Positions 1-4,766 of a stretch of 6,479 nt of DNA are shown here, piece after piece (positions within the stretch are counted from its first letter, which is position 1; each line of letters starts with the position of its first letter). Location of the stretch: positions 1-6,479 of the forward strand of contig JAGGSW010000092.1 in NCBI GenBank assembly GCA_021158895.1. Direction: 5' to 3'. The notes under the pieces are model-generated. The model was not told the DNA's origin. It did no database searches and was given only the letters and a program-made list of their open reading frames with translations. The position numbers and the translations under genes were made by a program. Origin of the DNA: Candidatus Odinarchaeota archaeon. Its GTDB lineage: Archaea; Asgardarchaeota; Baldrarchaeia; Baldrarchaeales; DXJG01.

Positions 1-925
1 TTACTACATTACTGATTTCTTCTTTAATATCTGTATTTTGCTCGAGTAGATAGCCTACATCTTTAACTTTGAAGGGAATTTCAGCAAGGGTTGATATAAT
101 GCCGTATATTGATTGTTTTGCTACGTTTTCATTTGAGCCGCCGCTTAAAAGAACTATGAGTTTTCCGTCGCATATCTTCTTAGATGTTTTCACCAGGGTT
201 TTGGCTATTTTTGTGAATCCAGGTACTGTTAGTTGCCATGCGCCGTAGTCTTGGTGGTGGGCGTCGTGTCCGAATTCCCATATAAGTAGTTCTGGGCCGA
301 AATTTTCTGCAATTGGTTCTAAAAGTTTCTCTACTGCGTAGAGTACGTGTTCATCCCTACTTTCCGAGGGAAGTGGAACACTAACAGAGTTTTTCCCAAA
401 TTTTGGATCTAGGGGCCCTCCGCCGTGAAACTCCAAGTGGAAGACATTTTCATCGTTTTCGAAGATTTCCCATGTTCCGTCTCCAAAATGTGGATCTGTA
501 TCAACAATTAAAAATTTCTTGACTTTATGTTTTTCTTTTAGGGTTTCTACGAGGACTGCTGCGTTGTTTATGTAGCAGAAGCCCCAGAAAAAGTCTTTTG
601 ATGCATGGTGTCCTGCAGCTGCTGTAAAGGCGAAAGCGTTGTTTATTTCTCCTTTCCATATGAGTTCTCCTGCTAGGGCACATCCTCCAGCTGTTAGTTT
701 TGCTATTTCATAGTATCCGGTTGCTTTAACTTTTACTAACATGTCTTTTGTATGTATTTTTTGGATGATTTCTTCAGAAGCAGGTATTGGCTCATATAAT
801 TTGATGTTAGGGTTTTCAAAAATTTTCATGGTTTTAAGGTAGTTAAATGCTGGTTTTAACCTCTCTTTTAAAAGCATGTGTCCCTCTTCGGGATAACGGT
901 CACTCCATATTATTCCCGTGGCCAT
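1..925 (-). CDS. Histone-deacetylase-fold (HDAC/acetoin utilization/acetylpolyamine hydrolase family) protein, C-terminus off window
   Basis: An open frame of 308 codons runs from ATG at 925-923 to the left edge without a stop; family members are usually about 320-350 residues, so only the tail is missing. Zn-dependent deacetylase landmarks appear in order: the His-His dyad (H106-H107 in AAAGHHAS), GFCYINN (115-121), the metal and charge-relay block DTDPHFGDGT (D142, D144, H146, D149), and the third zinc ligand in GHDAH (D221). SVPLP (182-186) matches the family's conserved N-x-PLP stretch. Where the family has its transition-state tyrosine (GGY), this protein reads SGGSN (261-265), so the tyrosine is absent. 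The expected reaction is hydrolysis of an acetyl-amide on lysine, polyamine or a related amine in the cytoplasm; the substrate is unknown. The start lies 12 nt after the stop of the upstream membrane-protein gene, with a GGTG six bases before the ATG, so the two are probably one operon. Confidence 0.9.
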   Translation of the reverse strand, partial: MATGIIWSDRYPEEGHMLLKERLKPAFNYLKTMKIFENPNIKLYEPIPASEEIIQKIHTKDMLVKVKATGYYEIAKLTAGGCALAGELIWKGEINNAFAFTAAAGHHASKDFFWGFCYINNAAVLVETLKEKHKVKKFLIVDTDPHFGDGTWEIFENDENVFHLEFHGGGPLDPKFGKNSVSVPLPSESRDEHVLYAVEKLLEPIAENFGPELLIWEFGHDAHHQDYGAWQLTVPGFTKIAKTLVKTSKKICDGKLIVLLSGGSNENVAKQSIYGIISTLAEIPFKVKDVGYLLEQNTDIKEEISNVV

Positions 926-937
926 GAGAAACACCGT

Positions 938-1378
938 TCATTCTTCTTCCTCGCTCATTGTTAAGCTTGAACCTATTAAGGCTGCTATTAAAACCGCTGC
1001 GGCTGCAAACCCCCAGTCATAGTGAACTGGAACTGTTGCGATATCATACATCGCGTTAAGTGCTGTTGGTAAGGCTAGTATAACTAGTATAGCTAAGCCA
1101 ATGTTTATTAGACTTATTAGTAGTGCTCTGGCATAGCTTTTTGCTATAGCTCCTCCTGCGAAGCCAGCTACTCCCCAAGCTACGATTGGAGTATATTCTT
1201 CATTCATGAATTGAGAGAAAGGGGTTAACAATAGAGGCATAACTTTTTCTGCTATACTTTGTAGTGTTGAGATGTCGCTTAGATTTGGTAATCCCATAGT
1301 TTGATAAAATTTCTCGAAATACATTATTGTGCATGCAAAGATGAATGTTAAGACGGCGCCAATAATAGTTCTTTTCAC
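938..1378 (-). CDS. Small four-helix membrane protein, unknown function
   Basis: This is a 146-residue integral membrane protein that I cannot assign to a named family. Hydrophobic segments at about residues 4-20, 64-80, 84-106 and 122-140 suggest four transmembrane helices. A longer polar loop, about 21-62 (rich in Glu, Asp and Ser), lies between helices 1 and 2, and the protein ends in an acidic tail, SEEEE. The second helix is Gly/Ala-rich (GVAGFAGGAIA), as in tightly packed helix pairs. No enzyme motif is visible. The start is GTG, supported by a strong GGAGGT seven bases upstream. It is the first gene of a leftward unit with the HDAC-fold gene 12 nt behind it, so co-expression is likely; whether the two proteins interact is unknown. 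Confidence 0.8.
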   Translation of the reverse strand: MKRTIIGAVLTFIFACTIMYFEKFYQTMGLPNLSDISTLQSIAEKVMPLLLTPFSQFMNEEYTPIVAWGVAGFAGGAIAKSYARALLISLINIGLAILVILALPTALNAMYDIATVPVHYDWGFAAAAVLIAALIGSSLTMSEEEE

Positions 1379-1384
1379 CTTTAA

Positions 1385-1390
1385 ACCTCC
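1385..1390 (-). promoter_or_regulatory. Ribosome binding site for the GTG-started membrane protein
   Basis: On the minus strand GGAGGT is followed by TTAAAG and then GTG at 1378. This near-perfect Shine-Dalgarno at normal spacing decides in favour of the GTG start. Confidence 0.75.
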
Positions 1391-1408
1391 AGTACACTAG
1401 GCACTAGA

Positions 1409-1440
1409 TACTAAAATATTTCCTAATCATTAATTTAAAT
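1409..1440. promoter_or_regulatory. Compact divergent promoter region between the membrane protein/HDAC unit and the sirtuin gene
   Basis: Only about 60 nt separate the divergent starts. Two A/T boxes can serve as TATA elements. CTAAAATATT at 1411-1420 reads toward the sirtuin and predicts a transcript start near 1440, just ahead of its ribosome site. ATTTAAATTA at about 1431-1440, read on the minus strand, predicts a start near 1410 and a leader of about 30 nt for the membrane-protein gene. The two promoters would overlap, so coordinated or mutually exclusive use is possible. Box assignments are by eye. Confidence 0.45.
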
Positions 1441-1447
1441 GGTGAGG
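1441..1447 (+). promoter_or_regulatory. Ribosome binding site that decides the sirtuin start
   Basis: GGTGAGG sits seven bases before ATG at 1454. The in-frame ATG at 1439 overlaps the beginning of this site and has no ribosome site of its own, so 1454 is the better start. Confidence 0.65.
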
Positions 1448-1453
1448 TTTAAA

Positions 1454-2197
1454 ATGGAAGACTTGTTAAAGGCTGTTGCGGACATTCTAAGAAGTTCTAA
1501 AAATGCTGTTGCGTTAACGGGTGCTGGAATATCTGCTGAAAGCGGTATACCTACTTTTAGGGGTAAAGATGGACTTTGGAAAAAATATAGAGTGGAAGAT
1601 TTAGCTACTCCATTTGCTTTTCAAAGAAATCCTAAACTTGTTTGGGAATGGTATGTTTGGAGAATGAACATTATTAGTAAAGCTAAACCTAACCCGGCGC
1701 ACATAGCTTTAGCGGAAATGGAGAAAGAAGGTATAATAAAGGCTGTTATAACTCAGAACGTAGATGGTTTACATTTTAGAGCTGGATCAAAAAACGTTAT
1801 AGAACTTCACGGCAATATTTGGAGAATAAGATGTGTTAATTGCAATTGGAAGACTGTGCTAAGTTCTCCTCCAACCCAAATACCCCCTATATGTGAGAAG
1901 TGTGGAGGTTTAATGCGACCAGACGTGGTATGGTTTTATGAATCTTTACCGCAAGAAGCGTTGAATAAAGCGTTCAAACTTGCTGCTCAAAGCGATATAA
2001 TGCTAATAATAGGTACTAGTGGGGTTGTTCAACCAGCAGCATCACTACCATTAATAACAAAAGACCACGGAGGGATCTTAGTTGAAATAAATGTTGCAGA
2101 TACTCCTCTAACTCCAGTTTGCCACTACTCGCTGAAAGGGAAGGCTGGTGAAATTTTACCAAGAATCTACGAACATTTAAAGGAGAAATCTGAGTAA
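1454..2197 (+). CDS. cobB: Class III sirtuin (Sir2 family NAD-dependent protein deacylase)
   Basis: This is a complete 247-residue sirtuin (252 if the ATG at 1439 were used). Numbering from 1454: Rossmann NAD motif GAGISAESGIPTFRG (23-37), TQNVDGLH (100-107), catalytic His119 in ELHGN, a structural zinc site of four cysteines (C127, C130, C147, C150), the GTS motif followed by VQPAASLPLI, and the C-terminal EIN adenine-contact segment followed by TPLTP. The helix after the NAD motif carries W-Y-V-W-R, giving Tyr67 and Arg70. This Y-x-x-R pair is the class III signature that in SIRT5 and CobB contacts negatively charged succinyl or malonyl groups. The protein should therefore remove acyl groups from lysines using NAD+, giving nicotinamide and O-acyl-ADP-ribose. 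From memory it resembles Archaeoglobus Sir2-Af1 along its whole length. It has its own promoter, divergent from the membrane protein/HDAC pair. The acyl preference is inferred. Confidence 0.96.
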   Translation: MEDLLKAVADILRSSKNAVALTGAGISAESGIPTFRGKDGLWKKYRVEDLATPFAFQRNPKLVWEWYVWRMNIISKAKPNPAHIALAEMEKEGIIKAVITQNVDGLHFRAGSKNVIELHGNIWRIRCVNCNWKTVLSSPPTQIPPICEKCGGLMRPDVVWFYESLPQEALNKAFKLAAQSDIMLIIGTSGVVQPAASLPLITKDHGGILVEINVADTPLTPVCHYSLKGKAGEILPRIYEHLKEKSE

Positions 2198-2276
2198 CAT
2201 TCAATATCCTTAGGAATTTAAGTCGAACGTTCATGTATACTTTATTAGAGGGAATGTGAAGTTAAACCACAAATTT

Positions 2277-3065
2277 CTATCTGTGTTTGAGTGCTTCTTT
2301 GACCTCTTTCTGGAAATTTTCTTTGTCCATGAAAAATGATTTAATGGGCTTACCGTTTACTATGCAGAAGGAAATTTTGCCTCTTTTTTCTACTTCTTCA
2401 AGTTCTTCGAACTGATTTATTATCCTGATGGGGACTTCCGGTGCAACTTCTTTAACTAGTTCTTTCTTTTTCTCTAAGAAGTACATGCAGAAGGGACATG
2501 ATGGGTCGTAGAAAATTAATATTTTTCCTTTGTCCTCTTCTTGTGGAATGTATTCTTTACTCTTGGGAATGTATACAAATCCTTCTTTTAATGGATAGTA
2601 AAGCAGAAATGGTTCGTCTTTACTTACCTGTTTGAGTCCCATTTTTCTGTAGAATTCACGTTGAGGGTATAGTCCAGGTACTTCAAATGCCCACGTTACA
2701 AGTGCGAATGGGGTATCGTTATTGAAATAGGGTTTTGGTTTTCTCATATCATCCAAGAGGGATTTTAACAAGGTTTTCCCTATTCCTTTTCTGAGATTTT
2801 CCTTGTTTGGAACAAAAACACAGGTTATTTCGACAAGTTTTTTCATCAGGTTTAGGCTGATATTGTATCATACCTACAGGCTTAGAGTTTAGGTAAGCTA
2901 ACTTAGCAATACCTCCATATTTTTCTAGGACTTTGTTTGCCCATCTCCTTTTTACCTTTACACCCCCGATGAAAAACGGATCATCTTTTTATCGGGTGGT
3001 ACGCAGAGATATATTAAATCTTCTACATTTTCTTTATTAACATCTTTTATTTCTAATTTTTCCAC
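2277..3065 (-). pseudogene. GNAT N-acetyltransferase fused to a thioredoxin-like CPFC domain, frame broken twice (possible sequencing error)
   Basis: An uninterrupted protein of about 262 residues can be read only by changing frame twice. The start segment (GTG 3065, or ATG 3071) gives EKLEIKDVNKENVEDLIYLC, then ends at an early TAA after an A5 run at 2986-2990. A second frame then gives DDPFFIGGVKVKRRW and continues through KLAYLNSKPVGMIQYQPK to an A6 run at 2838-2843. After that the original frame resumes to the stop at 2277. Restoring one A at the first run and removing one at the second joins everything. The GNAT acetyl-CoA loop is visible (RKGIGKTLL), followed by EFYRKMGLKQV, typical of a GNAT C-terminus. 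The last 85 or so residues form a thioredoxin-like domain with a redox CPFC motif and the segment IVNGKPIKSFFMD. The order resembles YoaP-type acetyltransferases (recalled, not checked). The open part alone, 2277-2846, begins at an ATG with no ribosome site, so I do not believe it is a separate gene. The substrate is unknown. Confidence 0.8.
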
Positions 3066-3072
3066 GTCCATG

Positions 3073-3076
3073 CACC
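3073..3076 (-). promoter_or_regulatory. Ribosome binding site favouring the GTG start of the GNAT fusion gene
   Basis: On the minus strand GGTG is followed by CATGGAC and then GTG at 3065, a seven-base spacing. The ATG at 3071 lies only one base after the GGTG, which is too close. Both starts are in the same frame and differ by two residues. Confidence 0.5.
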
Positions 3077-3110
3077 TTATTTTAGCATAAAGCGGCTAAA
3101 ATTATGTCTC

Positions 3111-3120
3111 AGATTTAAAT
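3111..3120 (-). promoter_or_regulatory. Possible TATA box for the GNAT fusion gene
   Basis: ATTTAAATCT on the minus strand lies about 45-50 nt before the likely start codon, predicting a transcript start near 3090 and a leader of about 20-25 nt. The rest of the 183-nt gap (3072-3254) is AT-rich and holds no gene I can support. Confidence 0.35.
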
Positions 3121-3254
3121 CAGATTGTTTAATTAGGTTTTTATATTATTATGTCGGTTCGACCGTTATTTTATTTCTCTTTCATCAATTATTTAACAGT
3201 TGTTACGTATCTTCAATCTTTAAAACTTCGATAATTAAAATTGTATTTGGTGAG

Positions 3255-4412
3255 TTAGGTTAGTGTTTTTAATATTATTTGTGTGTATATTTTTGCCAGT
3301 TTAACTAAACTGTCTATTTCCACATATTCGTCGGCTTTGTGGGCGTTGTCTTCTGGCCCAGGACCTAGTATAACTGTCGGTATTCCTGCTTTAACGAAGA
3401 ATCTTCCGTCGGTTGCTCCAAACATTCCTCCAATCTTTGGTTCCATGTCTAAGGCTTCTTTAAAAGCTTTACATGTAAGTCTTACAATTTCAGAATCTTT
3501 GTCCAACTCGAAAGGATCTGCTGTAGCAATCACTTGAAAATCAAATTTTGCGCCATAAATCTCTTCAAAAGTTTTTAGAGCATTCCTAATTTTTTCTTCC
3601 ACTGTTTCAAACGAAAGTGATGGAGGTGTTCTTATGTCTATGGTTGCTTCGCACTCTGGGGCAACGATATTTGTTTTAACTCCTCCCTTGATGAGCCCTA
3701 TATTAAATGTATGATAACCTAAGAACTCATGGGGTTCATAGTCGTATTTTATGTCTTTTATGGCTAGAAGGGCTTTTGTAAGAACTTCTATTGCGTTTAT
3801 TCCAAGGTGAGGTGTTGACGCATGTGCTGCTTCACCTATGCATTTTATTTTGAACCATATTAGTCCTCTTTCAGCAATACGTATCTCAAGGTCGCTTGGC
3901 TCACTAACATACGCATAATCGGCTTTAATACCGTCTTTCACCAATTTTATTGCCCCGTCTCCACCTGTTTCCTCAGCTATAACAGCAGTATACAGAAGTC
4001 TTCCTTTAAATTCATGTCCACTATCAATTACAGCTTTAATTGCACCTAGTGTTGCTGCAAGACCTCCAAGCATGTCTACAGCTCCTCGACCATAAACTTT
4101 ACCATCTTTCATTATTCCTTCAAATGGATCCATTGTCCAGTTTGGCCCAGGTGGAACAACATCTGTATGTCCATTAAATAGCAGAATTGTTCCTTTACCC
4201 TCCTCTCCCCCAAACGTTCCTATCACATTCGGTCTTTTTGGTTTTATGTAGTCTAAAGTGGTTTTTGCACCAAGTTTTTCAAGTTCTTCCTTAATTATGA
4301 GCGCGGCCTCTTCTTCTTGTCCGGGGGGATTTACGGGTTTAGTTTTGATTAGATTTCTTAAAATTTCAACGATATATTTCTTATTTATGGTTAGTGAAGT
4401 TTCATTGACCAT
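3255..4412 (-). CDS. M20 family metallopeptidase/deacylase (ArgE/DapE/ACY1-like)
   Basis: This is a complete 385-residue M20 amidohydrolase of normal family length. The two-metal site is intact: GHTDVVP gives H82 and D84, RGAVDMLGG gives bridging D113, AEETGG gives catalytic E147 and metal ligand E148, SEPSD gives E171, and the C-terminal AHKADE gives H358. The central lid/dimerization domain carries the substrate-contact His in AAHAS (H197). Members hydrolyse N-acyl amino acids: N-acetylornithine (ArgE), N-succinyl-diaminopimelate (DapE), N-acetyl-lysine (LysK) or dipeptides. Sequence alone does not separate these, and no arginine or lysine biosynthesis gene is adjacent. A cytoplasmic enzyme is expected. 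The ATG is preceded by GGAGGGAGT at 4416-4424, a strong ribosome site. The gene is upstream of and co-directional with the GNAT fusion, but the 183-nt gap and a possible separate promoter suggest independent transcription. Confidence 0.93.
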   Translation of the reverse strand: MVNETSLTINKKYIVEILRNLIKTKPVNPPGQEEEAALIIKEELEKLGAKTTLDYIKPKRPNVIGTFGGEEGKGTILLFNGHTDVVPPGPNWTMDPFEGIMKDGKVYGRGAVDMLGGLAATLGAIKAVIDSGHEFKGRLLYTAVIAEETGGDGAIKLVKDGIKADYAYVSEPSDLEIRIAERGLIWFKIKCIGEAAHASTPHLGINAIEVLTKALLAIKDIKYDYEPHEFLGYHTFNIGLIKGGVKTNIVAPECEATIDIRTPPSLSFETVEEKIRNALKTFEEIYGAKFDFQVIATADPFELDKDSEIVRLTCKAFKEALDMEPKIGGMFGATDGRFFVKAGIPTVILGPGPEDNAHKADEYVEIDSLVKLAKIYTQIILKTLT

Positions 4413-4476
4413 TAAACTCCCTCCTAACCGTAGGTGACGTGTCAGCGCTTTTGTTGAGTTAAAGTTGCTTCACATG

Positions 4477-4488
4477 TATATATAAAAA
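4477..4488 (-). promoter_or_regulatory. TATA box of the M20 gene
   Basis: TTTTTATATATA on the minus strand lies about 65-75 nt before the start codon. It predicts a transcript start near 4455 and a leader of about 40 nt containing the GGAGG site. Read on the plus strand the same element (TATATATAAAAA) could also act as a TATA box. Confidence 0.55.
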
Positions 4489-4701
4489 TGGTGTTTAATA
4501 TGTTTGTACTTGAATTGCAATCTTATGATTTTGTTTCTTTGCTTTTGTTCATGTATTTTTGTTTTCTTTGTTTTTGTCTCTTAGCTTTGAAGAGTGAAGA
4601 TCGAGTTGGTGATTTGTATATCTTTTTGCATGTTGATTTTACATAGTATAACTTGTTGTTTGTCAAAATCCACAACACTTTTCGAAAATAAATAGAATAT
4701 C

Positions 4702-4715
4702 CTTAAAATATATTT
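4702..4715 (+). promoter_or_regulatory. Probable TATA box of the glutamate-synthase-like flavoprotein gene
   Basis: CTTAAAATATATTT lies about 52-65 nt before the ATG at 4767 and predicts a transcript start near 4735. A second A/T box, AATTTTAATATA at 4721-4732, is an alternative that would give an almost leaderless mRNA starting near the ribosome site. Confidence 0.45.
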
Positions 4716-4755
4716 ACAGAAATTTTAATATAGATCTTTTACAAGTTTTCAACAC

Positions 4756-4760
4756 GGGTG
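4756..4760 (+). promoter_or_regulatory. Ribosome binding site that decides the flavoprotein start
   Basis: GGGTG is followed by TTAACT and then ATG at 4767. The alternative in-frame GTG start at 4758 is part of this ribosome site itself, so 4767 is preferred. The site lies inside the inverted repeat AACAC-GG-GTGTT (4751-4762). Confidence 0.6.
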
Positions 4761-4766
4761 TTAACT

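Larger units (their letters stand above)
4413..4766. other. Divergent intergenic region of about 350 nt with a T-rich strand
   Basis: No convincing gene lies here. From the left it holds the ribosome site and TATA box of the M20 gene; a stretch at 4527-4583 whose plus strand is almost entirely T with scattered G and C (very few A); an imperfect inverted pair TGTTGT/ACAACA at 4654-4659 and 4672-4677 that may be chance; and the A/T-rich promoter of the flavoprotein gene. A short non-coding RNA cannot be excluded but nothing specific supports one. Confidence 0.6.

Noticed and set aside
1439..1453. Upstream ATG of the sirtuin as the true start, adding five residues.
   Set aside because: It overlaps the start of the GGTGAGG ribosome site that serves the ATG at 1454 and has none of its own; leaderless use remains possible but less likely.
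2225..2232. Perfect 8-bp palindrome GAACGTTC in the gap between the convergent sirtuin and GNAT genes.
   Set aside because: It is short, has no T tract after it, and is not near a promoter; chance is sufficient. I see nothing else in the 79-nt gap.
2985..2991. Programmed -1 frameshift at T-AAA-AAG.
   Set aside because: The heptamer lacks the first A of the classic A-AAA-AAG site, no clear stimulatory hairpin follows, and a second opposite shift would also be needed; homopolymer error is simpler.
2844..3065. Reading the upstream GNAT piece as a separate small gene with the 2846 ATG starting a second gene.
   Set aside because: The ATG at 2846 has no ribosome site, and the frame-shifted middle segment supplies the missing conserved GNAT sequence, so this is one broken or mis-sequenced gene.
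3153..3185. CGGT-TCG-ACCG hairpin containing GGTTCGA, followed by a T-rich run on the plus strand; resembles a tRNA T-arm or an intrinsic terminator.
   Set aside because: No acceptor, D or anticodon arms can be built around it, the stem is only 4 bp, and no plus-strand gene ends nearby (the sirtuin stops about 950 nt upstream).
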